Below are positions 45,015-57,324 of a stretch of 64,000 nucleotides of DNA, in pieces. The notes beneath the pieces were generated by a model. That model worked only from the letters and a program-made list of their open reading frames with translations. It was not told the DNA's origin and searched no databases. A program made the translations under genes and the position numbers. The DNA is from Poecilobothrus nobilitatus (taxonomy: Eukaryota > Arthropoda > Insecta > Diptera > Dolichopodidae). Positions within the stretch are counted from its first letter, which is position 1. Every line of letters starts with the position of its first letter. The DNA is taken from NCBI GenBank assembly GCA_947095535.1, contig OX352772.1, forward strand, positions 40,753,445 through 40,817,444, read 5' to 3'.

Positions 45015-45377
45015 AATATATGGAAACATATTTTTAGTATGTGTATTAATGTAAGGTAGGATAAGATTTTAAATTATAGGTTAAGTTAGTATAGGCTTGT
45101 TTTATAAAAATTAAAAAGAAAAAAACATTAATTTTTAAAACGATTTTTTCAATGAAAAGTTAAAGAAGATATGAAATTATATAAATGTATGTATATTAAA
45201 AATAAGAAAAAGCTAATTTAACATTGACATAACTTAACATTAAAAAAAAAAATTAATTTTTAGATGTTACAAAAAAAAAAAATTTGATAAGAAACGTTTT
45301 TTTTTGTAAACTTTTTTAAGTTAAGGTAAATTTGATAAATTGGAATAAATACAGTTTAATAAAAATAAAAAAAAAAA
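45015..45377 (+). other. LINE 3' UTR and A-rich tail
   Basis: Non-coding, AT-rich, with internal A-runs at 45241-45252 and 45269-45283. It ends with TTTAATAAAAATAAAAAAAA immediately before the right target duplication. Confidence 0.8.
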
Positions 45378-45391
45378 TTTAAGAGACTCGG
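45378..45391. repeat. Target-site duplication, right copy
   Basis: TTTAAGAGACTCGG, identical to 42759-42772. It runs directly into TGGCCGAATACTAAG, so the pre-insertion site read ...AGAGACTCGGTGGCCGAA..., similar to the 5' end of the local SINE family. Confidence 0.9.
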
Positions 45392-45465
45392 TGGCCGAAT
45401 ACTAAGAAACTACCGGGATTAATAACCAATGCGTGCAAATCCTACACAAGACTACAAGACGTTTA
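45382..45465 (+). mobile_element. Degenerate SINE-head-like fragment (LINE target)
   Basis: GAGACTCGGTGGCCGAATACTA resembles the SINE start GAGACTTCGGTGATCTAATGG. Later GTGCAAATCCTACAC is a decayed B-box stem. No subfamily tail follows. This may be the remnant of a SINE split by the LINE. Confidence 0.4.
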
Positions 45466-45530
45466 AGTCTTCATATTATATTTTAATGTTCAATTAAATG
45501 TTCATGTTCAATTTTATTAGAATATTTAAG

Positions 45531-45780
45531 AGCCTTCGGTGACTGAGGTATGTGGTATGTGGTATTTAAGTATGTAGTTTATTTACCAAAGAGTGTGGTT
45601 TCAAATCCTGCAAAGGTATCAAGGGCTTTTAATTGATAGAAAAATGGCTGAAAAAATAATTTTTCTAAAAAATTTCCCTTTCAACACATCATATAGTGTA
45701 AATATTATAATATATAATATAAGTATAATAAATAATATTACTGTATATAAGTTAATAATAGTATTCAATCTCTTTAATAG
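45531..45780 (+). mobile_element. tRNA-derived SINE, subfamily 2, strongly diverged
   Basis: AGCCTTCGGTGACTGAGGTA (head), an expanded TATGTGGTATGTGGTATT stretch in the A-box area, then AGAGTGTGG with B box GGTTTCAAATCC and TGCAAAGGTATCAAG. The tail CATATAGTGTAAATATTATA, ATATATAATATAAGTATAAT and AAATAATATTACTG aligns with the subfamily-2 tail of 4151-4434 and 32174-32397. This is the oldest-looking copy. Confidence 0.65.
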
Positions 45781-46801
45781 ATAAGTAGCCGATAAATAAA
45801 ATAAATAAACTATGAACTTTAATCAGCTATTTAAGATTAGTAAAACAATTATTAATTACGTTACGTTTATTATTAAGCTTTTAATTTTAAATATTTCAAC
45901 AACACATACTATATTTTACTTTTATTTCTAATTAGTTTAGCTGAATTTTATTCTGAATTTAAAGTTTTTCTTTCTACAAAATTTTTTTTTTAAAAAAATT
46001 AAAACCAAACAAAACTGCAATACTTAGTAATAATAAAATACAACGGTATATACAAAAGTACAGTTTTTTTTTATTTAAAAATGCTTATTATAAGTTTTAT
46101 TTATAAAAAATTTAAATAAATTTCAATTTTACATTCTAAAAAGAAATAAAACTGTCATAATAATTCAATTTTAATCCATTAAATTAATAGTCAAAAAAAA
46201 AAAAAACTTAAGATCCATAAACTTCTCAATGATACAAAAATAAAAATTGCAATTTATTACGAGAAGATCGAATTTTCTTGTTTTTTTATTTTACACTTTT
46301 ACAAGAAAGTTTTACATTTTATTTTTATTACTAGAAGTTGATGACTTCTAAAAAAGAAAACATAAAAAGAAAAAAAAATTTTTTTTTTAATTTCTGGTAT
46401 TCATAATAACCTGTAGACTATAATATAACAAGTGATTTTTTTGAATTCTTTTCCCGGTGATAAAAAAACGCTAAGTTGATACAAGTAGATACTTTTTATG
46501 TTTTTATGTTTTATTAGTTTTTACCTTGTTACGATCTGCAATACAATTTTAGAATAAGATAATATTTAAAAATTTATTTTGAGGATGAAAATATTTTTGT
46601 ATTTTAAAAAGTGGAGAAAGTCAAAAACAAAAAAGAAAGAACTTAAACAGAATACTAACAAAGTTTTTCAAATATTTTTAATATATATAAAGAAATTAAT
46701 TATAAATTTTTAACTCAGATCTCTAGATATGCTGAAATTTAAAAAATGGAATTTGTCTATCTAATTCAATCAAGGAGTTCTATTCCCTCTATCAATCAGT
46801 C
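45781..46801. other. AT-rich non-coding, nothing recognised
   Basis: No gene, RNA or bounded repeat. 46740-46800 may be 5' UTR of the following ORF1 relic. Confidence 0.5.
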
Positions 46802-47470
46802 ATGGTGAACGAACTGTCAAAATCTACTTGTGGCAAGTGTAATAAAAATATTGTAAAATATCTGGAAAAAATTTTGTAGTTTGTGATGGGGCGACTGACT
46901 TTCATAAAAATTTTACAGGATTATCAAATTAAAGGTTTTATGAAATAAAAAGGAATAATTCAGCCTGATTTTAGTGCTTCAACGAGAAAGCACTATTTCA
47001 AATTCTAAAAACAATTCTATCAACAATATGATATATAAATTTTAAATAATAACAATGCAAGTAATTTAAATAAAGTAAATAATAGTTCTAATCTTAGATC
47101 ATTAAGTGATAAATTGGATTTGGCAATAGCTAAAAATGAATCATAAACAAGTTTCACTAAGTACTCTTAATAAGTTTTTTGATAATTCTGACAAATAAAT
47201 AGAGGACCTAACTTTGATTAAATCCAATTTTTTTTTTTTGACCGATCTTTCCATTTTTTAATATTGATCCTAATTAAAATAAAATTGTGAATGTTTTAAG
47301 GAGACATAATGAATTAAATAATAACTCTTTAACCAACAGTTGTAAATGTAATTGAATTTATGGTCAAATTTTTATCTAAGAACTTTAAGATGGTTAAATT
47401 TTTTTCTAAGAAAAGAAGATCATGCTAAAATTTTGTTTAATAATAATATACCAAACAACCAATTTATCTT
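46802..47470 (+). pseudogene. LINE ORF1 relic with PHD-type zinc finger
   Basis: Begins MVNELSKSTCGKCNKNIVKY. After a frameshift near 46870 another frame gives NFVVCDGATDFHKNFTGLSN, so together they follow the C-x2-C ... CDG ... FH-x2-x-x-GLS layout of the PHD-like finger found in ORF1 of several arthropod LINE clades. The second and last cysteines of the finger are replaced (GAT, KNF). Further down are a Ser/Leu/Lys-rich coiled segment (NLRSLSDKLDLAIAKNES) and MVKFLSKNFKMVKFFSKKRR, which recalls the 'VKF-x-S ... RR' block of ORF1 nucleic-acid-binding domains. Many stops. In intact elements ORF1p binds the element RNA. Confidence 0.6.
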
Positions 47471-47584
47471 AAGTGTCTATCTTTTCTGTTTAGGAATATG
47501 AAAAGGCAAATTTTGATTAAATTTACATAAGTTACTGATGGAAAGCTGATCAATAAAATAATAGCTTGTATTATCATAGAATAT

Positions 47585-48345
47585 ACGGGCACATTGAAAA
47601 GAATCTGAGATAGGAAGAAGCACCTTTCAGAAAGGAAAAATGTTGTATCTATCAATCAAATACCGTAAGAATAATAGTAGAACAATCAATAGAATTCAAC
47701 TCGCTATTATACATTGCATTTGTAGATTTGACCAGTGCTTTCGATACCTTGTATAAAAATTCTATTTGGAAAACGCTTGAAATAAATGGGATTCCCAGAA
47801 AAACTATGAAGATCATAAGGAATCTATACAATAATTCTACAACACAAATTATACATAACAATAACTTGAGCGAGCTAATAGTCCTCAGGAATCTAGTCAA
47901 GCAAGGTTGCCCATTATCTTCAATATTGTTCAACTTAGTTCTGGGATGAAGTCATGCTAAAAACTAATAACATCCCCAGGGGTATCAACTGACAATATAG
48001 TTCAACTTAGTTCTAGGATGAAGTCATGCTAAAAACTAATAACATCCCCAGGGGTATCAACTTACAAACAAGCAAAAGTCATCTCGCATGTAAATAACAC
48101 ATCAAAAGTCTACTCGCATAAGTAACAAAAAAGAAATGCAGGCAAATATAACACATACTGAAAAGAAACTCCATTGCTAAACAAGTATTAGAATGGAACC
48201 CCTGGGAAAAAGAAAAGTAGGCAGACCTAGAACCACTTGGAGAAAAACAATTGAAAAGAAATAAAAAGTGGAGGGAAAACATGGGCAGAAGTCAAATTTA
48301 TAACACAAAATAGAATTAGATGGCGGACTTTACTTTGAAAGTAAA
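47585..48345 (+). pseudogene. RTE-like LINE reverse-transcriptase relic, internally deleted
   Basis: After a TAG at 47611, the frame is open from 47614 to 47949: EEAPFRKEKCCIYQSNTVRI, then IEFNSLLYIAFVDLTSAFDT with the first catalytic Asp of RT, INGIPRKTMKIIRNLYNN and VKQGCPLSSILFNLVLG. A 72-bp tandem duplication follows, each unit carrying EVMLKTNNIPRGIN. The FADD-containing palm is deleted, and the sequence jumps to the C-terminus in broken frames: GKRKVGRPRTTWRKTIEK and TWAEVKFITQNRIRWRTLL. The order matches RTE-like endonuclease/reverse-transcriptase proteins. Loss of the catalytic box makes it dead. It may or may not belong to the same element as the ORF1 relic just upstream. Confidence 0.8.
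47922..48065 (+). repeat. 72-bp tandem duplication inside the RTE-like relic
   Basis: Units 47922-47993 and 47994-48065 begin AATATTGTTCAACTTAG and AATATAGTTCAACTTAG and end GGGGTATCAACTGAC and GGGGTATCAACTTAC. They differ at about three positions, so the duplication is more recent than most of the decay around it. Confidence 0.9.
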
Positions 48346-49099
48346 ATCATTCATGTTAAATATATTGACATATTAAATTAGTTTAGAAAATAATGATACT
48401 ATATTCCTATTTAATCCATGCAATCAATTTCACAGAAGTGTAAAGGACTAAAATTAATTGCATATGTAAGGAGAAACTGTTTTGAGACAAATTTTTAAAA
48501 GTCCTTTAAAGAAATTTATGAACATTCGAAAACAATGTTAAATTTACAATTAATTCGTTCATTGATAAATTTATAATTCATTTCATACAAAACGATACAG
48601 TTGCATTTGTCATCTTTTAAATACCCGTACGAACCGTTAATATGTTCATAGTCTGTCAGTCTGCTTATAATATTATTTTTTAATTTTTTAGTATTGTAAA
48701 ATAATTTGGGTGAATTTTATAATTTCTAGAACTATGTGTTGTACATATATTCAAACTATATGTTTACACATTCTTACACAAAAGTTGATTCTAACCTTCC
48801 ACATAACGATTATCAATCCAAAACTTTTCCCAATATGCTATAGTACCATTTAATACTAAGCGGCAAATGTATAATAATTTATTCTATACATATGTATTAT
48901 ATGTCATTAATTCATTAGTGACATCAACGATATGTAAATAAACATGAGTATATAAGTATGTATACTAATATCATATAAATATAAATTCTTCAACCGTTAT
49001 ATTTTTTATTTATTTAATTTTTTTTGTACTACGCATCATCCTCAACAATTTTAAATTATCGAGTAAAAAAAAATGCAAAAAAAAATTTAAAAAAATTTG
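48346..49099. other. AT-rich non-coding, nothing recognised
   Basis: No supported gene or bounded repeat. Confidence 0.5.
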
Positions 49100-49980
49100 T
49101 TAGAAAAATTTAGAAAAATGAAGTCACACTTTCTTCAATTTTAAAGTAACCCTACATATAATGTTGGAGCTTAAATTTTTGTATATTATTTCAAAAAAAT
49201 TTGGGCAGGTGTTCAAGTTACAGGTGTTTAAAAATAAGGAATTTTTTATTTTTTGATCCCATACATCTCCGAAACAGGGGGCGATACAAAAAAATTTCTG
49301 AAAAGACTCATACCTATTTTCAAAGACCTAACTTCTCTCAAAATTTTCTAACTTAAAGCGTTTGGAAGATAGAAGGAATCAAGAATTTCTCAAAATTTGA
49401 GTTTCGCATAACAGTAAATTAAGACATCGTATGCCACAAGTATAATTTTGTTTTATATAAGTTTTTAAAGATAATAAATGCAGTCGTTTGACGTTTGCAA
49501 ATTGAAGATATACCCTATACAACTTGTGTTATAACAATTTAAATATAGAGCTTTTTCGAACTTTGGGGGGCTGTAGCTCCGTAACGGGTGGGGCTACAGA
49601 AAAAAGTTGTTAATAATAAAATAAATATTTTATGATTAGATATCAGCAGTTAAAATTTCGTGTCTAAAACTGTAGGAATATAAAAGTTAGTGTTCGAGAG
49701 CTACCTGAAGTTTTGGTCGGATCTCAACCAACAAAAATAGGGAACCTACAAATTGTTGTAAGAATATTTTGTGTTAATTTCAAGACTGTAGCTTTCTTAG
49801 TTTTTGAGTTATCTTGCTGACGGACTGACGGACGGACAGACAAAGCTTAATCGACTTAGAATTTGATTCTGATCTGATCCATACCTTTGAAGGTATATCT
49901 AGCTAGCTTATTTCGAGGTGTTACAAACAGAGGAGCAATTTTAATATACCCGATCCTTATCCTACGGGTATAATAAATTA
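49100..49980 (+). repeat. Composite dispersed repeat, copy 2
   Basis: The upstream part has two loosely similar segments (ATCTCCGAAACAGGGGGCGA then TACAAAAAAATTTCTG; GTAGCTCCGTAACGGGTGGG then GCTACAGAAAAAAG). The terminal module (49800-49980) reads TTTTTGAGTTATCTTGCTGA, CGGACTGACGGACGGACAGA, CTTAATCGACTTAGAATTTG, GATCTGATCCATACCTTTGA and a final CTACGGGTATAATAAATTA. It shares this module with the copies at 12921 and 54538. No coding potential. Confidence 0.75.
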
Positions 49981-52900
49981 AATTTATATACTCCAAAATA
50001 TTATTTAATATTTATAACCTAAAAATAATGAAATATAGAAATGACTGTAATTTTTCTTTTTTTTTTCTTTGTTGTAATTTTTAAAATTATTTTTGTAAAC
50101 AACTAATTAATTAATTTCATTAATTGGATCTGTATTTTGGTTAAATTGTCGCCTGCAACTATAAATTATTTAAATAATTTATATATAAGAAAGAAAATTA
50201 TATTCTTGAGAACATAAATATTTAATTATTTAGTGTGGGTAAATTGTATTCTCCTAGACCATTTTATTTATATGTATAATAATATACCTTCTGTATACCT
50301 AACAGAAAATTTTTGTTTTATTAATATTCAAGAAAGAATTTAGTTCGGATTTTTATAAAAATTGTACCTTAATTATACTTAATTTCTAGTAACGTCTTAA
50401 AAAAAATACAACATCCTTTTACTTTTATTAAATGCACCGTTAATACTATATCATTTAAGATAAAGCTAAGTTAGTTGGACTTAGAAGCTAGCTATGAAGT
50501 GGTGGTTTACTAACAAAATATAAATAACAGTATTAGAGTAGCATCAGATAATCTTACAATCTTACAATAACGATTAGCCAATACAATATAGATATTCGTT
50601 ATCATGACATCATCCGTCCTCATGATTTGTGTATTCAAACTTGTGTCACTCATGCTTGTTAAATTAATTTCAAGTCACAAGTGATTCGCTATAAGATACT
50701 TGTTTTCGCAAGGTTTTTCAAAATTGACAAAGAAAATGTATAACAGACTTATACATTTCTTTTATACCTATTAAGTGTTTACATGAAATATATTAAAATA
50801 ATTGTGTATAGATAAAATGTCAATACAGTTTTCATATTATTTTGTGATATATAAGTGTGAACTAAAATCATTTATTTATTTTTTAATACTGACATGTTAA
50901 TTACATATTAACTATAATATAGTCGTCACATATATGTAATCGTATACATATGTATCGTCGTATACATAAGTACATAACGTATTTTAATAACTAATAATAA
51001 ATTGAATTCAATAATGAAATACAATATCTATAAACATATTTATTAGATAGGTTTATAGGCTACTTTTTAATACGTTTTAGTTATACGCGACTATAAAATA
51101 TTAGATTTTTAGGATTTTTTTTATATAAAATTAAATTCGGTAGATGTGTCTATGCAAAACGCTTTCCTATTATTATTTTATCAAGTAAAATATTTATATA
51201 ACTTTGACCTTACTCTTGTAAAGCACAACAATTACTTAATTTCTAGAAAAAAAAAAAAAAATGACGTAAAAATACTATATACCTTACATACATATACAGA
51301 TTTTCTTTGATATAAATGAAAATGACATTTAAATTTTCTGTATTCTGCATGACAAATACAAAACTATTAGTTATTAATGTTTTCTCTTTCACACTATACA
51401 AAAATTCAAAATAACTTAATTTGAAAAATTATTTTTACAAATTTTGTTTATTTTTTTTTTCGAAATTCTTGTTTATTTTCTTTTTTGTTTTTTTTTTTTT
51501 TGTTTGTGTAGTTAAAAATAGATTTTTGTGTAAAAATATAAAAATAATTTTCAATTTTCAATAGACTTAAAAAAAAAAACAAAAATTCATAATTGAAATT
51601 AAGCGCAATCATTTTTAAAATTTTAGCGCATTGTTTCAAAAAGTAGATCTTATTTTGCTAATTTAATTGGCGACATTATTATATTTGAGATTAAATATTT
51701 TAAGGTCATTGATAAGAATAAAAAACAAAAAAAAAAAAATAAATAAATAAAATATAGTTGAACCTGTCAATTTTCAGGATATTTCAATAAATTTTTAAAT
51801 ACATATTTAATTCACAAAGGGTATTTGAAAAAAATTACCGAAGATGAAGAAACATAAAAATATCATTGATTTTTTTTTATACAATAAGTAAGGTAGAAAA
51901 TTCAAAATGAATTTGAATAAAAAAATTATAGATTTTACCGTTGTTTAAAACCGGAAAAAAAAAACTTGAAAATCAATAACAAAATTATTAATTTTCTTTA
52001 CATCATTTTCGAATGCTTGCCTTTTCTACAAATATGTGGAACCCTTTTCTCTAACTCTTTTTATATATCGTATTACTCAAGGTAAGGGTGGTGGCTTTAG
52101 GATGTTTTTGAAAAACGATTAGAAAAACGCTTAAAACAAAAAAAAAGAGATGCCATAAGCATTGACTTCAAAATTAATATTTAACACAGTAGAAATAAGT
52201 TGTTAATGGTCGCTATTGTTTAAAATATGATTTACTGGGTTAAGGTAATGTAATTTTTATCTAAATTAACCGTAAAGCATCCATTTCGAAATTAGTTACT
52301 TCTTTATTAATTAACATAAGCTATAAGACTAACCTTTTTTCAATCATTTAGTTAATTTGTTTACTTGGTAACATCACTTTTTAAAAAAAAAAATACAATT
52401 TAATAATATAGCAAATTCTTACTTTGAAGATTTTTTTCTTTTATGAATTTTAAAGAAATTACAAACGGTTTTACAATTACATTTTACCACTGCTTAAGAT
52501 AGTTGTTTTTTTTTTTTTTTTTTGTTTTTAAATTAATAATTTTATTTTAGCAATTTGTAGAAATTCGAATTAAATTAATTTGATTTTATTTTGTATTAAG
52601 AACAAAATTTATTTTTATAAAAATAACAAGGATTTATATAATAATATTTATATACATATATACTATAATTGCCAAGGAAGACATTTTTCAACTGTCATAT
52701 CTATAACATTGCATATTTAATCTAACATCAATAATGAATATAAACTATTGCAAATCTTTTCAATATATAAATTTAAAATTTTTGGCTAAGTTTTAATTCC
52801 TCAAAAAATTAGAGCACGATTATTAAATGACGTAAAATATACAAATAACGGTAATATTAATTTATTAATTATTTAAAAAAAAAAAATTATTTCAAATTAA

Positions 52901-54229
52901 AAATATTTAAAAAAATAATTTTTTGACATAAAAATTCAATAATTATGTAGTTTATTAACAATATTGATATTTTAATTTGACAATTGATGTCTATAACACT
53001 TTGTTTATTCTATACTTCATTTATGTTTTATTTTGATAGAACATCTTTATTCCTTTCAAACACTTTTTTTTATATTTTGTCAGTTTTTTAAAAAATAATA
53101 CAAAAAGTATCAAAATGATTCATTCGATATGATAGTTACAATACGTTCAAATAGGTTCAAATAGTTAATGTGGTCTGTAGAGGGTATAGCTAATGAATGC
53201 TAATAATAGAAAAATATGGTTGCATGAGGTGTCAGAAATTACATTAAGGTGACTTTAGTCGTGAAAAGTTAACACGTGAACTGAAACCAAAGAGAATAAT
53301 GAACAGCTGTTATATACTAAAGTCGTACTAAAGTGCAGTATAATATTAACAACAATGTACTAAATAAAATTCGCGAGATCTAGTAGCTAACCTATATCAC
53401 AAGCCTATATTTCATTTGACTGTATTTCATTTATCTATAGTTAACTAGAATTATCTGTTATCTGTTAACTTAAATTTTTTTTTTATAATTGAACAGTTTA
53501 TGTACCTAATTAAATTTCTAAACATAATTTAAAGATTATTTAAAAACATTATTGAAATCACATTATGTATATCAACACAAACACTTTAATAGCACATGAG
53601 ACTCTGTTGCTGAAATTTTCGATTATTTAATAAAAAAAATTATTTCCACAAATTGTTCGGTTTATGTCTTTGGAAATGTTATTTCAGTAATAATTTGATA
53701 CATAATTATTCAAACAAAGGTAATAATAATTAAGTCTATAATATAAAATTTTATTTATCCATTGTCTCGTAAAAAGTAAAAAAATCTTTAACTTGTAAAA
53801 TAAAAAATGGGAAAGTAATTTTTATTGTTTTCCTTTCAATCATTATGTTTTGTCATCATAATAATTCTCCTAAATTGACAGTCATTAAAATGACAAAACA
53901 AATGTATTGCTAACTTACAGATTTTATCAATCTATTCAAAATTGCATATTTATGAATTAAATTAAATTTTTCTTTTTAAATTGCATATTTAAGTATTAGC
54001 AAACATATTTATATAGAAAGTTTTTAAACAATTGTGATCTACAAGTTATATGACTATATGTATAAGTTTATGAGTAAAAAAATCTGCTTGAAATACCTGT
54101 TTTTTGTTTTAGAACGAAACAAAACTAAAACAAAAAAAAACGAGGAAAAGTGCAGTAGAGTAGATTGTGTCAACTCTGGGATACGTGTATGAACGTAATA
54201 TATCCTGTTTCTAAATAACTTGATCATCT
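49981..54229. other. AT-rich non-coding, nothing bounded
   Basis: Poly-T tracts at 51487-51501 and 52507-52523. 50880-51010 is rich in TACATATGTA-like motifs. The patches at 50460-50700 and 53150-53400 are slightly less AT-rich but carry no recognisable gene, RNA or repeat. Confidence 0.5.
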
Positions 54230-54720
54230 TTTAAACAATTTCAGATGTTTTAGTACCGACGTTATAACTGCCGAGATATATTTATGCAAATTGTGGAGTT
54301 GCATGACAGCTACCCAAATCTATTGTACCAGCACAACCAAATTTTACAGAAGTTGTTGCCATAAAACTTGGTCATCATTTGCAAGATTTCAGACGCCTAG
54401 TTGCAATAGATAGGTACTGAGTTAATCCCATATAAAGAAATAAGTTGTGTGACAGATACTAAAACCCGGCGGCCGAAAAAGCTGCATTTAAATAGCAAAA
54501 GTAACGTAAAAAAAATCGCAGCTTCCTAGCTCGTTTATTTTTTGAGTTATCGTGCGGAAGGACGGACGGACGTACATGGCTTAATCGACTCAGAATTCGA
54601 TTCTGAGCCGATTCATACCTTTGACACTATATCTAGCTCGAGTCCTTTAAGGTGTCACAAACGTAATGGCAAATTTATTATACTCTTGAACATAGTTCAT
54701 TACTGGTATAATAAATTAAA
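54230..54720 (+). repeat. Composite dispersed repeat, copy 3
   Basis: Two upstream units carry TTGATCATCTTTTAAACAAT plus TTCAGATG and TTGGTCATCATTTGCAAGAT plus TTCAGACG. The terminal module (54538-54720) has TTTTTTGAGTTATCGTGCGG, AAGGACGGACGGACGTACAT, GGCTTAATCGACTCAGAATT, CGATTCTGAGCCGATTCATA and ends TACTGGTATAATAAATTA. This copy is closest to copy 2 in the module. A 64-codon open frame (54542-54736) falls inside and is not a gene. Confidence 0.78.
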
Positions 54721-57324
54721 TAAATTTTATAATTAATCAAATTACTACAGTATATTAAATTAATTGCTTGCCACCGTTTGTCAAAACTCATAAATCATTG
54801 CCATTCCATTGACCATTATAGTATATTAAATTGAAACGTCACCACATATTTTATTTCTCCCGAAGTAATTAGAATATTAAAACGTTCATGTATAATGTCA
54901 AAAATTAAAAAATTAACTATAATATTTTATATTTTCTTTTAGTGTGATTCTAATATTTTCTTCTTTTTTTTTTTTTAATAGATCTACATATATTTGACGA
55001 ATTTTTCAATTGATTCTAGTTAAAGCAACTTTTTATTAATTTTGGCATTCTAATTGTAATATTACAATATGCTTACACAAGAAATATTCAATGGTTTATG
55101 TTTTAATTTTTCATTAAAAATAAAATTTTAAATTCAAAATAGATTTTTTTCTAAATTAAATTATAACTACTGTTATGTATTTTGTAAAGTTAAAACAAAA
55201 AGGAAAATAAAATAAAAGTATTCAAAGCCAATGACTTCATATTAAACAGATGTCATTTTCAATGCTATGAATAGAGATATTCTAATATATTTTCTTCATG
55301 TGTTTCATTACGTCCAGTTAATTAATTTTAACACAAAAAGTTCAGTTAATAATATTGAAAAGACATAAAAAATTGTCTTTTTGAAGAGACGTGTTAACTT
55401 ACGTTGACCCACTAAAAAATTTTAGTTATTTTTATTTTATTTTTTCAATTTCAAATTATTTTTATAAAAGAATGTCTAAATAAAAATTAAAATAAATTAT
55501 TAAATTTTTTATAACTATTTCAATTTTTTCGTTTGTTCTATAGCTATGTTTGAGTAGGTGATAGACGACAGATAATAAATTTTTTTTATTATAATTACTA
55601 CTCGTACCGCAATAGACCTAACAATGATTTCTGACATGTCTAAAATTTAAATAATTTTTTGCTAACAATTCAAAAATTTTTCAAAATATTTTTTGTTTTC
55701 GTCATTTAATTGTTTTTGGCAGTTTTTGTTTTTTCTTTTTTAATATTCTTTACGTAGGCAAAAATTATTATTAGCTAATAACAAAAAAAAATCGTTGACA
55801 AAAACAAAAACAAATGAAAATATATCTATTATGAAAACACAAAAAAAAAAAAATTAGGAATTTTAAAAATTAAAAGAATTATTATGAAATTTCATAGTTT
55901 TGCGATTTTTTTTTTTATTTGTTTTTATATTAAAGTTTAAAAAAAAAAATATTTAATTAAATAATTTTTATTATTTAATTTTATATTGAAATGAAAATTA
56001 TGCTGTCAATTTTGACATTTTTTCAATTTACATTCTAAATATTTGGACATTATACATTTTATTTTAAAACGGTAAAACTCTGATATGTTTAATATTTGTT
56101 TAATTTTATTCTAATAATAAATAAATTTTAATATTTAAAAATATTTGATGTAATTTTAAAATAATATTGTTTTGTTTGTTCTAATTTTAAAATAATGGTA
56201 ATTTTAATTGATTGTCATTGCCATTATCAATGATTGACAATGACTTTCATTTATATTATTAATATGCAAATTGAACTTTATGATATATAACCATATTAAA
56301 ACTAATTTTCTCAAGAAAAAATTTTTGCATCATAATATTTTCCAATATTTTTATTAAATAAGTACAATAATAAAATGTCAACCTTGTTAGGATTGTGTAA
56401 CGAGCGTTTAATATAGAAAACTAAAAAAGGAATTGCTAAGTGAAGCGTGAAGTGATTTTTACTAAATTGTAAATTCAACAGATGAAAATATACCATATAT
56501 TATTATGTTTTTAAATTTTATTTGGAATAGTACTTATATGTAGTTTGAACAATTGATAATGTTGTTAAATCGAAAGCAAAACAAGACGCATCATTGTTTA
56601 AAAATTAAATGCCGAATGGGATTTCATAAAAGTAAATCAGTATCCCATTTACATTAACATAAAGTGATTATTAAACGTCCAGTTCACTTCATTTTTTCAG
56701 ATCAGCAGTAGAGTCGCACATCGAAAAAAATATTCAATGTTCCTAAAATCTAAATTTTTAAGAAATTTGTAGTTTAAATACGTTTCACTTAAAACATGCG
56801 GCGCGTTGTGCACTACAACTCCATAAGACAATTATTTATCACTGTGATTCATAATATCAGTTAATGGAATTCGCATTGACACACAGTCACCTGCTCGGCG
56901 AATGTTCTACGAGAGATTATATTATATAATATATACAATTATCAAGGAAATAAAATTTTCTAGAAAGGATACATATTTGAGAATATTCAGCACCTAAATT
57001 TAATTCTTCATTAACAAAAACAGATAAAAATGCTCAGTTCATATATGAAACTAACTTAGAGCTTTAAGATAGATAAAATGTCAGCTCTCTAATGCAATTA
57101 TTTCTATGTAGAATAAATAAATTGTGAGATTATAAAAATTAATTTTTTTAAAATTATATTCGAATTTTATGATATGTACAATTTAACGAATATGTACGCG
57201 TTAATGTAGAACACCCTTAATAATTTTTAATAATTCAAGATCAATTTAAAATAGTTTTCAAAAACACTAAAAAAAAAACTAAATTTATATTGCGTGTAGG
57301 AAAAGAAAAAGTTATTTAATCACA
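54721..57324. other. AT-rich non-coding; less AT-rich island at about 56680-56920
   Basis: Most is plain AT-rich DNA. The 56680-56920 island includes AGATCAGCAGTAGAGTCGCA, AAACATGCGGCGCGTTGTGC and GACACACAGTCACCTGCTCG. It has an Inr-like TCAGTT (A at about 56859) whose nearest DPE-like AGTCA is one base out of register. No coding frame supports an exon, so I leave it unassigned. Confidence 0.45.

Larger units (their letters stand above)
42773..45377 (+). mobile_element. 5'-truncated Jockey/I-like LINE retrotransposon
   Basis: A single non-LTR retroelement insertion bounded by a perfect 14-bp target-site duplication (42759-42772 and 45378-45391). It starts inside ORF2 downstream of the endonuclease, contains the reverse-transcriptase and C-terminal regions, a 3' UTR from about 45015, and ends TTTAATAAAAATAAAAAAAA. 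5' truncation plus a variable target duplication is the expected product of target-primed reverse transcription. The damage is modest: one short internal duplication, a frameshift and one in-frame TAG. The insertion is therefore younger than the other LINE scraps here. Clade placement (Jockey/I group, not RTE) is by eye from the RT motifs. Confidence 0.92.

Noticed and set aside
47652..47933. 93-codon minus-strand frame
   Set aside because: It is antisense to the RTE-like RT relic, whose plus-strand frame carries the recognisable motifs.
54542..54736. 64-codon open frame
   Set aside because: It lies inside the ACGGAC module of the composite repeat. The module is non-coding in the other copies.
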